Source: Rosistilla ulvae | Lineage (GTDB): Bacteria; Planctomycetota; Planctomycetia; Pirellulales; Pirellulaceae | DNA: 64,000 nucleotides | Assembly: GCF_007741475.1 (NCBI RefSeq) | Contig: NZ_CP036261.1 | Location: 4,093,798-4,157,797 of the forward strand | Direction of reading: 5' to 3' | In this document: positions 18,331 through 27,280 of the stretch, piece by piece | Layout of the letters: each line of letters begins with the position of its first letter | How positions within the stretch are numbered: the stretch's first letter is position 1 | Position numbers and translations under genes: made by a program | The notes under the pieces: model-generated | The model's input: the letters and a program-made list of their open reading frames with translations, nothing else | Databases searched by the model: none | What the model was told of the DNA's origin: nothing

Positions 18331-19692
18331 ATGGTCAATACTCTATTTCTACCCGAACTGCGTGAAATGCTTGCCGAATCGAACGATTCGGATCTTGCAG
18401 AGTTCTGCACGGCACTCCATCCGGTCCGCACGGCCGAGTTCATGGAGGGGCTGACAGCCAACGAGGCGTGGCAGGTTTTACAGCACGCCGACGTGGCGCT
18501 GCGAGCGGAGATTTTCAGTTATCTGGAGGAAGAGCGTCAGCTGGAGATCCTGGAACAAGAGGATCCGCAGCGGCTTGCCGACTTGGTCGCCGAGATGCCT
18601 TCGGACGATCGGGTCGACCTGATCCACGAACTGGAGGACGAGCGGGCCAACGAGATCCTGCCGCTGTTGCCCGAGGCCGAACGCCGCGACATCATGCGGC
18701 TGAAGAGCCACGCCGAAGAGACCGCCGGCGCGCTGATGACGACCGATTTCGTTCGGCTCTCCGCCTCGCTGACCGTTCGCGAAGCGTTGGACGACCTGAG
18801 CCGTCAGGCCGCGGATCACGAGACGATTTATTATCTGTACGTCGTCGACGAAGATCACCAATTGCGAGGGGTGGTATCGGGGCGTCAATTGATCGCGGCG
18901 ATGGGAAAGCCCAACACCACGATGGGCGAACTGATGGACACCGATATCGTCACGGTGCAGATCGACGAAGATCAAGAATCGGTCGCCGAAAAGGTCGAAC
19001 GCTACAACCTGCTGGCGATTCCCGTGGTCGACGAGGGCCGCGTGCTGATGGGGATCATCACGCACGATGACGTGATTGATGTGTTGCGCGACGAATTGAC
19101 CGAAGACGTTCAACGGATCGCGGCGGTCGCTCCGCTGGATGAAGGTTACCTGCGAGAGAACATTCTCACGCTGACCTGGAAGCGAGGCATCTGGCTGACC
19201 GTCCTCTTTTTCGCCGCGATGTTGACAATGCTTCTGCTGAGGCACTACGACGTCGAGCTGGAAAAATTCATCTGGTTGGCCTGGTTCATCCCGTTGGTGA
19301 TCAGTAGCGGCGGGAACACCGGCAGCCAATCGGCGACGCTGGTGATCACGGCGCTGACCAGCGGCGATGTGAAAGTTGGAGACTGGCGGACCGTCGCGAT
19401 CCGCGAGGTCATGATGGGCGTGCTGTTAGGAGGTTCGCTGGGAACGATCGGATATATCTTTGCGTTGTTTGTCGCCCCCAGCCCCTACGCAGCGATCACG
19501 ATCCCAATCACCGTGCTGTTGGTGATCAGCAGCGGAGCGATCGCCGGCGGCCTGCTGCCGCTGCTGTTCAAACGCTTGGAACTTGATCCCGCTTTGATGA
19601 GCAATCCGTTTGTCGCGGGGATCGTCGACATTTTAGGGATCATGATCTACATCAACGTCGCCCGCATCGTGCTCAGTGGCGTCGCGGAATAG
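18331..19692 (+). CDS. mgtE: Magnesium transporter MgtE
   Basis: The 453-residue product has the complete MgtE architecture. Residues 1-125 form the acidic helical N-domain ('LVAEMPSDDRVDLI'), about 130-255 two CBS domains, then a connecting helix and five transmembrane segments from about residue 288. The pore signature 'SGGNTGSQSATLVIT' follows the second segment. The family forms Mg2+-gated homodimeric channels. Its neighbours are unrelated, and the gene ends in a nested inverted repeat rather than a classical terminator. No Mg2+-sensing leader was recognised in the 112 bp upstream. Confidence 0.92.
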   Translation: MVNTLFLPELREMLAESNDSDLAEFCTALHPVRTAEFMEGLTANEAWQVLQHADVALRAEIFSYLEEERQLEILEQEDPQRLADLVAEMPSDDRVDLIHELEDERANEILPLLPEAERRDIMRLKSHAEETAGALMTTDFVRLSASLTVREALDDLSRQAADHETIYYLYVVDEDHQLRGVVSGRQLIAAMGKPNTTMGELMDTDIVTVQIDEDQESVAEKVERYNLLAIPVVDEGRVLMGIITHDDVIDVLRDELTEDVQRIAAVAPLDEGYLRENILTLTWKRGIWLTVLFFAAMLTMLLLRHYDVELEKFIWLAWFIPLVISSGGNTGSQSATLVITALTSGDVKVGDWRTVAIREVMMGVLLGGSLGTIGYIFALFVAPSPYAAITIPITVLLVISSGAIAGGLLPLLFKRLELDPALMSNPFVAGIVDILGIMIYINVARIVLSGVAE

Positions 19693-19693
19693 C

Positions 19694-19824
19694 GGCTAGT
19701 GCTTCATCCATATTTGAATTTGAGGTAGTGGACGAGGTCACGAGCTCGCGCCAGAGATTATGGGGACTCGTGACCTCGTCCATTGCCATCAGTCCTAAAA
19801 TCAAAGTTTGACAAACCACTAGCC
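19694..19824. repeat. Nested inverted repeat between convergent genes
   Basis: The inner arms TGGACGAGGTCACGAG (19729-19744) and CTCGTGACCTCGTCCA (19767-19782) are perfect over 16 bp, with a 22-base loop. Outer arms GGCTAGTG (19694-19701) and CACTAGCC (19817-19824) enclose them, for 131 bp in total. It fills the gap between the stops of mgtE and the glycoside hydrolase. It could act as a bidirectional terminator, or be a dispersed REP/MITE-like element. Confidence 0.65.
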
Positions 19825-19837
19825 ACTGCCGCCATGA

Positions 19838-21646
19838 TCATCGAGCGACGTAGCGGATATCGTCGAGATAAAACGTCACCGGTTTGCCTTGTCCCGCCAG
19901 CGACCAACCGAATCCCGTTTTAATCCGCGTCAGATCGCGACCGTCGAGCGGAATGCGGATCTGCTGCCACTGGTCGGTCAACCGAACATCTTTTCTTTCC
20001 ACCTTGGCGGTGTCGCGATAGGGCTGGTCCCCATCGATCGCTCCCAGGACAAAGTTCACCACGTCGCCCCCTGCGGCTCCGCGAACCCAAAACTGCAATT
20101 CTCCCGCGGCGGACAAATCGAAACCGCCGGGCTGCGATCCGGTCCAATCTCCCGGCGGCGATTGCCAGAAAACACCTCCCCAGCCGTCGGCCGCCGTGTA
20201 CTCAACTTGCAGACACGTTGGCCCCGAGTGCGGATCGTCGCGGCTGTCCAAAGTCATTTTGACAGCCGACGTGTTCCCCATGAATCCCAATGCCGCGTAG
20301 GGCTCGGTTTCCATCGCGTCACCATAAACGATCAACGGAAGCTTGGGCTTGGGCGACGCAATCGCGATCATTGGCGCATCGACGCGCAGCGGGATGTTGG
20401 CAACAGCGGCTCCACCTTTGCTGTCGCGAACATAAGCGAACAATCGATAGCCACCGCCTGCGTCGGGGACCGTTAGGACCGCTTGTCGAGAGTCCCCCAC
20501 GACCGCATCGCTCAGCGCAATCTCTTCGGCTTGCCAATCGCCGCCGACGCCGACCGTTCCCGAATCGTGTCGCAGGATCAATTTGGTTATGAGCGGGTCG
20601 GACTCGGGATCGCTGGCAACCAACGTCGCCCGGATTTTGTCCCCCGGCTTCAGTCCATCGGTCTGTTCCAGCGAGAGGCGATCGATTTGAGGGCATCGGT
20701 TTTCGGGCGGCTTGCCCGTCCACGCTTCGGTCATCGCATCGACAGCGGCCAACCGCGATCCGTCGGGTAACAACATCCCGAACCATGTCGCCGTCGTCTC
20801 CTGTTTGTCACCCCACAAAAAGGCATACGAGCCGAGGCAGAGTCTCGATTTTTGGCGAGCCGCTTCGCGGAAGCCGACAGCGTATTGAGCCGCCTTGGCG
20901 GTGCTGGTCGCTTCGATCGCCGAACCCCACGGCGTCTTTTCGACCTCCCACGGTCCATGTGGCCCATGTTCGGTGACGATATAAGGCTTGCTGTCCCCGG
21001 CGGCGCGATACCGTTGATCCAGCGACGCGATCCCGCCATAAGAATTAACGCCGATGATGTCGATGTTGGGGCAATAGCGTTCGATCTGCCCGACCTTGTC
21101 CTGCCCCAGTTCGGCGATCACCGTCATCGTCGGATGCGCCGGATCGATCTGTTTGCAAACTCGGGCGATGTGGTCGACGGCGTACCAGATCGCTGGATTG
21201 TTGCCGTCTCCCTCCATCTCGTTGCCGATTCCCCACATCAAGACCGCCGGGTGGTCCTTGTATTTTGTGATCGCATCGACACAGGTCTGCAATTGAGCCG
21301 CAACCTCTGCTTCGCTCTGATAGTTAAAACCATGTCGCGGATGTCCCAACCACAATCCAACGCAGACACTCAAGTTGTTTTTGTGAGCGGTGTCGAGCAC
21401 ATGATCGAGATTTTCAGTCGACCAAGTGCGGATCGAATTCCCGCCAGCCGCCGACAAGCGATCCAAGTGCTGCGTCCCGCCGACGCCGCGAACGACGTAA
21501 TCCTTGCCGCCGCGGAGCAGGCGAAATCCGTCGGTCTGATCGTGGTGAAGGGTTACTGGAATTTGAGCTGCCGTCTCGCCGACCACGATGAACACCAACA
21601 ACGTCGCCAAAACGAGAGCTTGCAATTTCGATCGTTCTGCGAACAT
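19838..21646 (-). CDS. Secreted glycoside hydrolase (TIM barrel) with C-terminal carbohydrate-binding-like domain
   Basis: This 602-residue protein has a signal peptide to about residue 27 (GETAAQ). A TIM barrel of GH2/GH5-like type spans about 35-315. Likely catalytic glutamates are E143 in GNEMEG and E226 in IVTEHGP. A beta-sandwich of about 100 residues follows. The last 160 residues, with 'GGFDLSAAGELQFWVRG' and 'KPVTFYLDDIRYV', look like a galactose-binding-type jelly roll (CBM11/CIA30 style). The substrate cannot be told. It is on the minus strand, 35 bp downstream of the phosphopantetheinyl transferase, possibly cotranscribed. Confidence 0.75.
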   Translation of the reverse strand: MFAERSKLQALVLATLLVFIVVGETAAQIPVTLHHDQTDGFRLLRGGKDYVVRGVGGTQHLDRLSAAGGNSIRTWSTENLDHVLDTAHKNNLSVCVGLWLGHPRHGFNYQSEAEVAAQLQTCVDAITKYKDHPAVLMWGIGNEMEGDGNNPAIWYAVDHIARVCKQIDPAHPTMTVIAELGQDKVGQIERYCPNIDIIGVNSYGGIASLDQRYRAAGDSKPYIVTEHGPHGPWEVEKTPWGSAIEATSTAKAAQYAVGFREAARQKSRLCLGSYAFLWGDKQETTATWFGMLLPDGSRLAAVDAMTEAWTGKPPENRCPQIDRLSLEQTDGLKPGDKIRATLVASDPESDPLITKLILRHDSGTVGVGGDWQAEEIALSDAVVGDSRQAVLTVPDAGGGYRLFAYVRDSKGGAAVANIPLRVDAPMIAIASPKPKLPLIVYGDAMETEPYAALGFMGNTSAVKMTLDSRDDPHSGPTCLQVEYTAADGWGGVFWQSPPGDWTGSQPGGFDLSAAGELQFWVRGAAGGDVVNFVLGAIDGDQPYRDTAKVERKDVRLTDQWQQIRIPLDGRDLTRIKTGFGWSLAGQGKPVTFYLDDIRYVAR

Positions 21647-21680
21647 GAGAGACCTCGTTTAGGATCGTGGAAAGATCGGA

Positions 21681-22418
21681 TCAAAGGATCTGCTGCCAGG
21701 GGAACTCCAGCTGATCGATCGCCTCAATCGGTGCCGAGGTGGCCAGCGTCGCCGACCACCGCGATGAAGGAGGACTGCGATGCAGCAGCCACCGCGAAGG
21801 GCCCGACTTTTCGTTGGCGACAGCGAAACGGAGACTCGCGTCGATTTCGATCTGCAAGGGACTGAGATAGAAGCCGTAGCCCGTCGCTTTTAAGACTGCT
21901 TCTTTGGCAGTCCAGTGATCGAACCACAGCGAATTGCTGGCGTCGAGCAACCGCTGCCGCTCGGTCTCGGTGTAAACCTGGCGGTCGATTCCCGGCCGCG
22001 ACTTCATCTCGCGGATCGCTTCGATGTCGACGCCTAACGGATTTTGGGAACCAACCGCCAATAGCGCGATGTCTTCGGTGTGTGACAGATTAAAGAAGAG
22101 CGACGGAGCGAGCTGCATCGCGGCGAAGTCGACGATCGGCCGGCCCATCTTCTCCACCGCCAGGACGACTTCGGCGGCGGGGCGCTTCAGATAGCTGCCG
22201 AGAATAAATCGCATCGCCACGTGCGCCGAGGCGTACCGCAATCGCAGCGGTTGCGAAACGAAGCGACTCGCCTTCGCAAACTCCTCGTCCGACAACACCT
22301 CTCGAGCCAGCAGATCGTTCTCGGGGACCAGGCAATCGGGAAACGGGCCTCCGTTGGGCTCCAGATCGATCCGCCACAGATGGACGGTGTTCGGCGACAG
22401 AAGAGGAGACGAAAACAT
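21681..22418 (-). CDS. 4'-phosphopantetheinyl transferase (Sfp type)
   Basis: From the ATG at 22418 the product has 245 residues, normal for Sfp-type enzymes. An upstream ATG at 22499 would add 27 residues unlike the family. Key motifs are GVDIE (Mg2+ binding), 'FNLSHTEDIALLAVG' and 'WTAKEAVLKATGYG' (phosphopantetheine transfer). It activates acyl or peptidyl carrier proteins by adding phosphopantetheine from CoA. No polyketide, peptide or polyunsaturated fatty acid synthase lies in the window, so its partner is elsewhere. Confidence 0.85.
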   Translation of the reverse strand: MFSSPLLSPNTVHLWRIDLEPNGGPFPDCLVPENDLLAREVLSDEEFAKASRFVSQPLRLRYASAHVAMRFILGSYLKRPAAEVVLAVEKMGRPIVDFAAMQLAPSLFFNLSHTEDIALLAVGSQNPLGVDIEAIREMKSRPGIDRQVYTETERQRLLDASNSLWFDHWTAKEAVLKATGYGFYLSPLQIEIDASLRFAVANEKSGPSRWLLHRSPPSSRWSATLATSAPIEAIDQLEFPWQQIL

Positions 22419-22709
22419 CCAGGCCAATCGGTTTTGGTTTGTGCAGCGGAGAAGAGCAGAATCTGTTGGGGGAGCTGTTGGCCCCTCCAGCAACATCAAT
22501 TGTTATTTTCTAGTCTAATTTAGCCGCAGTGACGACGCCGCCGCCGGCCTGGCTAGGCATCGCGCAGCCGCAGGGCACGGAAAAGCGTATTTGTCCATCT
22601 CGCGTGCCCCAAAGCGGTTGCTTCGGCGAAGATAAATTTGATATCGTTAGTTCGATGAGGCCTGTTGCCCGAACATTCTAACCAACTTACCTATCCAAGG
22701 CAGTCTTTC

Positions 22710-23738
22710 ATGGCAGACCAGAAGTCCGCACTCATTACCGGGATCACCGGCCAAGATGGTTCTTACCTGGCTGAATTGCTGCTCGAGAAGGGCTACCTCG
22801 TACACGGACTGGTACGCCGAAGCAGCACTTTTGGCACTGAGCGAATCGACCACATCTACCAGGATTTGCACGCCAACCCGACGCTGATGCTGCACTACGG
22901 CGACCTGACCGACGGCCAGGCGTTGACCAACCTCGTGCTCGATATCAAGCCCGACGAGATCTACAACCTGGGCGCCCAAAGCCACGTGCGGGTCTCATTC
23001 GACCAACCGGTCTACACGTTGCAAACCGTGGGCGTGGGGGCGTTGAACGTTCTCGAAGCCGCTCGACAACTGCAGAAGATCAAAGAGGTCCGCGTCTACC
23101 AAGCTTCCAGTTCGGAAATGTACGGTGATGTACTGCAGACACCGCAAACCGAAACGACGCCATTCAACCCACAGAGCCCTTATGCCTGTGCAAAGGTTTA
23201 CGCGTTCCACCAAACCGTCAACTATCGCGAAAGCTACGGCCTGTTCGCTTGCAACGGGATCCTGTTCAATCACGAATCCGAACGCCGCGGCGAGACATTT
23301 GTAACCCGCAAGATCACCCGCGCCGCGACGCGGATCAAAGCGGGTCTGCAGAAGAAACTGTATCTTGGAAACCTGGACGCCAAACGCGACTGGGGCTACG
23401 CCAAGGATTACGTCGAAGGAATGTGGCGGATCCTGCAGCACAGCGAGCCGGACGACTTCGTGCTGGCGACTGGCGAAACTCAATCGGTGCGTGAATTCCT
23501 TCGCTTGGTCTTCGAGCAACTGGAACTCAACTGGGAGGATTACGTGGAGATCGATCCGCGTTACTTCCGGCCGGCCGAAGTTGAATTGCTGTTGGGCGAT
23601 CCTTCCAAAGCGAAGGAAAAGCTGGGCTGGACCGCGTCGACCGACCTCCGCGAACTGGCTCGCATCATGGTCGAACACGACCTCGAACTGGCACAGCGCG
23701 AAGCTCACGCCAAGACGTTTGTCGCTGGCAGTGCTTAA
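22710..23738 (+). CDS. gmd: GDP-mannose 4,6-dehydratase
   Basis: The product has 342 residues from the ATG at 22710; a longer in-frame ORF starts at 22665. The SDR cofactor motif '[15 protein letters not shown]' is the Gmd hallmark, and 'YNLGAQSHV' and the '[10 protein letters not shown]' stretch supply substrate and catalytic residues, with YACAK as the Y-x3-K motif. It makes GDP-4-keto-6-deoxymannose from GDP-mannose, feeding fucose or rhamnose-type sugars of surface polysaccharide. The partner fucose synthase (fcl) is not next to it. An unusual neighbour is ahcY downstream. Confidence 0.92.
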   Translation: MADQKSALITGITGQDGSYLAELLLEKGYLVHGLVRRSSTFGTERIDHIYQDLHANPTLMLHYGDLTDGQALTNLVLDIKPDEIYNLGAQSHVRVSFDQPVYTLQTVGVGALNVLEAARQLQKIKEVRVYQASSSEMYGDVLQTPQTETTPFNPQSPYACAKVYAFHQTVNYRESYGLFACNGILFNHESERRGETFVTRKITRAATRIKAGLQKKLYLGNLDAKRDWGYAKDYVEGMWRILQHSEPDDFVLATGETQSVREFLRLVFEQLELNWEDYVEIDPRYFRPAEVELLLGDPSKAKEKLGWTASTDLRELARIMVEHDLELAQREAHAKTFVAGSA

Positions 23739-23803
23739 AAGAATCGGCGTCCCCGCACAGAATGGCAGGGAGATGCACATCGTTGCAGCGATCGAGAAAT
23801 GCC

Positions 23804-23829
23804 AGCGAGCCAGCAAAGGCTGGCTCGCT
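23804..23829 (+). terminator. Hairpin after gmd
   Basis: AGCGAGCCAGC (23804-23814) pairs perfectly with GCTGGCTCGCT (23819-23829) around a four-base loop, 66 bp after the gmd stop. There is no T-run, so termination is inferred from position and stem strength. Confidence 0.5.
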
Positions 23830-24067
23830 AATTTCACTGCAGCGTAAAATCCGTTTAGCAGTCGTGGCGGAGGTTTACCGCCATGCACCTCGAGCAACCT
23901 TTGTGTTATGCTGCCGATGTGAAGCCCCTCAAATTTTACCGGTAAGGTAAATGCAGGCGGCTGGCGGTTCAGGCGATGGCTGCACCGAGGCTGTCTATCC
24001 ATCCTACAATTTTCCCTTCGACCGCCACGATGCTTTCCGAAGGGGCACGACTCAGGAGTTCAAACGA
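23830..24067 (+). other. ahcY leader region, 238 bp
   Basis: This is the region between the gmd hairpin and the ahcY start. It holds one small hairpin (TGGCGG 23865-23870 with CCGCCA 23878-23883) and a palindrome TTACCGGTAA near 23937-23946. AGGAG sits eight bases before the ahcY ATG. An open frame extends upstream from ahcY but has no family similarity. No known riboswitch was recognised. Confidence 0.4.
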
Positions 24068-25405
24068 ATGTCACAAGCTGAAATGACCAGAGAAGCTTAC
24101 AAAGTCAAAGATATTTCGCTGGCCGAATTTGGTCGCAAAGAGATCATGCTGGCCGAAAACGAAATGCCAGGCTTGATGGCATTGCGTGAAAAGTACGGCA
24201 AATCGAAGCCATTGGCTGGCGCTCGCATCGCTGGCTGCTTGCACATGACGATCCAAACCGCCGTTCTGATCGAGACCCTGGTCGAACTGGGCGCCGACGT
24301 AACTTGGAGCTCGTGCAACATCTTCAGCACCCAAGACCATGCCGCCGCCGCGATCGCAGCCGCTGGCATCCCGGTCTACGCTTGGAAGGGAATGAGCGAA
24401 GAGGAATTCAATTGGTGCATCGAACAAACGCTGACTTTCCCAAGCGGTGAAAAACTGAACATGATCTTGGACGATGGCGGTGACTTGACCGCGATGGTTC
24501 ACGAACGCTTCCCCGAACTGCTGGACGACATCCGCGGAATCAGCGAAGAGACGACCGCCGGTATCCACCGCCTGCAAGTCCTCGAGAAGAAGGGCCTGTT
24601 GAAGGTTCCTGCGATCAACGTCAACGACTCGGCGACCAAGAGCAAGTTCGACAACCTGTATGGCTGCCGCGAATCGCTGGCTGACGGCGTGAAGCGAGCC
24701 ACCGACATCATGTTGGCGGGCAAAGTTGCTGTCGTCGCCGGTTACGGTGACGTCGGAAAGGGCTGTGCCCACAGCCTGCAACGCTACGGTTGCCGCGTGA
24801 TCGTCACCGAAATCGATCCGATCAACGCGCTGCAAGCTGCGATGGAAGGCTTCGAAGTCACCACGATGGACAACGCCGCCAAAGAAGGCAACCTGTTCGT
24901 CACCACCACCGGTAACAAGGACATCATCCTGGGCGAGCACATGGCTGCGATGCCCAACGATGCAATCGTCTGCAACATCGGTCACTTCGACACCGAAATC
25001 GACATCGCGTGGCTGGAGCGTGAAGTCGCTGCGGGCAAGGTCACCAAGCTGAACATCAAACCAGCTGACATCGGTGCCGTCGATCGCTACACCTTCGCCG
25101 ACGGCCACTCGGTCATCGTTCTGGCTCAAGGCCGCCTGGTTAACTTGGGCTGTGCGACCGGACACCCAAGCTTTGTGATGAGCACCTCGTTCACCAACCA
25201 ATGCTTGGCTCAGATGGAACTGTGGTCGAACACCGATCAATACGAAGTCAAAACCGTCTTGCTGCCGAAGCGTTTGGACGAAGAAGTCGCTCGCTTGCAC
25301 TTGGATAAGCTGGGCGTGAAGCTGACGACGCTGACCGAAGACCAAGCCGAATACATGGGCGTGCCAGTTGAAGGCCCTTACAAGCCCGACCACTACCGCT
25401 ATTAA
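24068..25405 (+). CDS. ahcY: Adenosylhomocysteinase
   Basis: The product has 445 residues from the ATG at 24068 (AGGAG eight bases upstream). Highly conserved blocks are present throughout: '[16 protein letters not shown]' near residue 57, '[17 protein letters not shown]', the NAD motif '[16 protein letters not shown]', and the C-terminal '[10 protein letters not shown]' with the conserved Lys and Tyr. It hydrolyses S-adenosylhomocysteine to homocysteine and adenosine, completing the methyl cycle. It is monocistronic, ending in a strong intrinsic terminator. Confidence 0.96.
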   Translation: MSQAEMTREAYKVKDISLAEFGRKEIMLAENEMPGLMALREKYGKSKPLAGARIAGCLHMTIQTAVLIETLVELGADVTWSSCNIFSTQDHAAAAIAAAGIPVYAWKGMSEEEFNWCIEQTLTFPSGEKLNMILDDGGDLTAMVHERFPELLDDIRGISEETTAGIHRLQVLEKKGLLKVPAINVNDSATKSKFDNLYGCRESLADGVKRATDIMLAGKVAVVAGYGDVGKGCAHSLQRYGCRVIVTEIDPINALQAAMEGFEVTTMDNAAKEGNLFVTTTGNKDIILGEHMAAMPNDAIVCNIGHFDTEIDIAWLEREVAAGKVTKLNIKPADIGAVDRYTFADGHSVIVLAQGRLVNLGCATGHPSFVMSTSFTNQCLAQMELWSNTDQYEVKTVLLPKRLDEEVARLHLDKLGVKLTTLTEDQAEYMGVPVEGPYKPDHYRY

Positions 25406-25485
25406 TCGACTGCGATCGGGGTCCAGTGAACGCCTTCATTTGGGGGCATTTTCGACACCCGATCCAGCGTTAACCAAATGATGAT

Positions 25486-25520
25486 ACGGCCGCGCGTTGC
25501 GAAACGCGTGGCCGTTTTTT
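25486..25520 (+). terminator. Rho-independent terminator of ahcY
   Basis: ACGGCC-G-CGCGTT pairs with AACGCG-T-GGCCGT around a four-base GCGA loop, immediately followed by a run of six T (25515-25520). It is 80 bp after the ahcY stop and is the clearest intrinsic terminator in the window. Confidence 0.85.
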
Positions 25521-25681
25521 ATGGCACCATCGCGCCGGCCGCCCGAACGATTTAGCTCCCGCTGCCGTAGAAGCTACCGAAATCAAGCTGGGCCAACGTG
25601 AAATCTTGGAGAGCTGCGATTGACTTCTCTGCCGGCACGTTGATACTAAAAAGAAGCTTCATTCACTCCGAGACCTATCCG

Positions 25682-26065
25682 TTGCATTCCCCACGCGCTC
25701 GATTATCGACGCTGCTGCTGTACTTCCTGCTATTTGCAGGTGGACCGGGAATGCATTACGCCCCGATCTTTGGGCTGCACGGTCACGGCGATTGCTCGCA
25801 CGCCAACTGTCCAACGGAAAAGTCTGTCTGTCACGACGGATGTTGCCACGAGGCGGCACCGACCGATTCGGTTGCCGATGTTGCGACGGACTGTGATGGA
25901 GCTTGTGCCCTTTGCGATTTCTATTCGCACGCCAATCCAACGATCGCCTCACCGCAGCGGCTTGCTGCGGACGACGCGATTGCACAGGCTGACCCTACGA
26001 CAACGGTAGGGCATCCCAACGAAAACGTTGCTTCTTATTCACCGCGCGGACCGCCGCGTGTCTAG
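25682..26065 (+). CDS. Small secreted Cys/His-rich protein
   Basis: The TTG at 25682 puts a signal-peptide-like segment first (LSTLLLYFLLFAGG), giving 127 residues; a GTG at 25598 would add 28 unlikely residues. The mature part has eight cysteines and many histidines in the middle third: 'HGHGDCSHANC', 'CHDGCCHEA' and 'CDGACALCDF'. This suggests metal binding in the periplasm, but no named family was recognised with confidence. It lies 179 bp before a DUF1559 gene. The start is uncertain. Confidence 0.55.
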   Translation: MHSPRARLSTLLLYFLLFAGGPGMHYAPIFGLHGHGDCSHANCPTEKSVCHDGCCHEAAPTDSVADVATDCDGACALCDFYSHANPTIASPQRLAADDAIAQADPTTTVGHPNENVASYSPRGPPRV

Positions 26066-26243
26066 GTATCGCTAGCGATGCTTACGCATCCGCTGGAAGT
26101 CTGTCTGCGCGATAGCCTCCGTTTAGATCCCCTGAAGATCTGCTGCGCGCCGCTGCTCGATCGCCCCAGGAAACCGAATTTGGTTCCTACGATCCGAGTT
26201 CATCCGAATACCTATTATCTCATTCATTGATAAGAAGCCATTG

Positions 26244-27191
26244 ATGTTGTCCTCAAAACACGCACGCCCTCGCGGCGGCTTTACGCTGGTTGAACTGTTG
26301 GTCGTGATCGCGATCATCGGAATCCTGGTCGCCTTGTTGCTCCCCGCCGTGCAAGCCGCTCGCGCCGCCGCACGACGAACCCAGTGCAAAAACAACTGCA
26401 AACAAATCGGCCTGGCCTTGCACAACTACCACGATTCGTTCCGCCAGTTCCCCGCCGGATGGATCAGCTACCAAGGCGAGTTCGAACCGGGTTGGGGCTG
26501 GGCTGCCGCGATCCTGCCGTTCGCCGAACAGAACAACGTCTATGAGCAGATCGACTTCCGATTGCCGATCGAAGACAGCATCCACGATGCCGTTCGCGAA
26601 ACGGTCCTTTCGATGTACATCTGCCCTAGCGACATCGCCCCGGACCAGTTCTTGATCGCCGAAGGTTCCGGCGGCCATGTCCACTCGCACAGTGCCAGCG
26701 TCGTCGCTCCGACCTCGTATGCGATGAGCAGCGCGATTGTTGAAAGCGTCGATCACGACGGCCCTCATCTGTTCACCGTATCGAAGTCGAACTATGTCGG
26801 CGTCTTCGGATCGTTTGAGATTCACGACAATCCCTATCGCGGCGACGGTGCGTTTTTCGCTGACAGCCGCTTGCGTTTCCGCGACTTCGTCGATGGCACC
26901 AGCAGCACGATGATGGTTGGCGAACGCTTCGGGCGTCTAGGAAGTGCGATCTGGCACGGCGTCATCCCCGAAGCTGCCGAGCCCGAAGCACGGGTCGTTG
27001 GCGTAACCGACCACTCGCCGAATTCGGATCACATGCACTTCGAAGACTTCAGCAGCGAACATGTCACCGGAGCTCACTTCACTCTGGCCGATGGCTCGGT
27101 CCGAATGATCAGCGACACGATCGACCTGGACGTCTACCGCGCGCTGTCGACTCGCCAAGGTGGCGAACCGATCCAGAACGCCAGCTTCTAA
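26244..27191 (+). CDS. DUF1559 protein with type II pseudopilin-like N-terminus
   Basis: The 315-residue protein (ATG 26244; a TTG precedes it by one codon) opens with the prepilin cleavage/methylation motif 'GGFTLVELLVVIAIIGILV' and 'LLPAVQAARAAARRTQC'. The rest is a DUF1559 domain ending with 'HVTGAHFTLADGSVRMIS', the H-x-G-G/A-h...DGSVR block typical of this planctomycete-expanded family. It should be processed by prepilin peptidase and anchored in the inner membrane. The function of the family is not established. A strong hairpin follows the stop. Confidence 0.92.
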   Translation: MLSSKHARPRGGFTLVELLVVIAIIGILVALLLPAVQAARAAARRTQCKNNCKQIGLALHNYHDSFRQFPAGWISYQGEFEPGWGWAAAILPFAEQNNVYEQIDFRLPIEDSIHDAVRETVLSMYICPSDIAPDQFLIAEGSGGHVHSHSASVVAPTSYAMSSAIVESVDHDGPHLFTVSKSNYVGVFGSFEIHDNPYRGDGAFFADSRLRFRDFVDGTSSTMMVGERFGRLGSAIWHGVIPEAAEPEARVVGVTDHSPNSDHMHFEDFSSEHVTGAHFTLADGSVRMISDTIDLDVYRALSTRQGGEPIQNASF

Positions 27192-27205
27192 CATGCTGCT
27201 TCCAT

Positions 27206-27237
27206 CCCGGCGCCGCTCGGAAACCAACGGCGTCGGG
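27206..27237. terminator. Bidirectional terminator-like hairpin
   Basis: CCCGGCGCCG (27206-27215) pairs with CGGCGTCGGG (27228-27237), nine of ten positions, with a 12-base loop. It sits between the convergent ends of the DUF1559 gene and the acyltransferase-like gene. Confidence 0.5.
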
Positions 27238-27280
27238 AAACGCTACAGCTGCGAAACCAATCCTACTGCCGGCCGAATCG

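Noticed and set aside
23830-24067. Possible S-adenosylhomocysteine riboswitch before ahcY
   Set aside because: I could not find the conserved SAH-aptamer core or its pseudoknot pairing; a covariance-model search (Infernal, RF01057) would decide.
24071-25393. Minus-strand ORF of 440 codons opposite ahcY
   Set aside because: It is antisense to a highly conserved gene and has no protein-like motifs.
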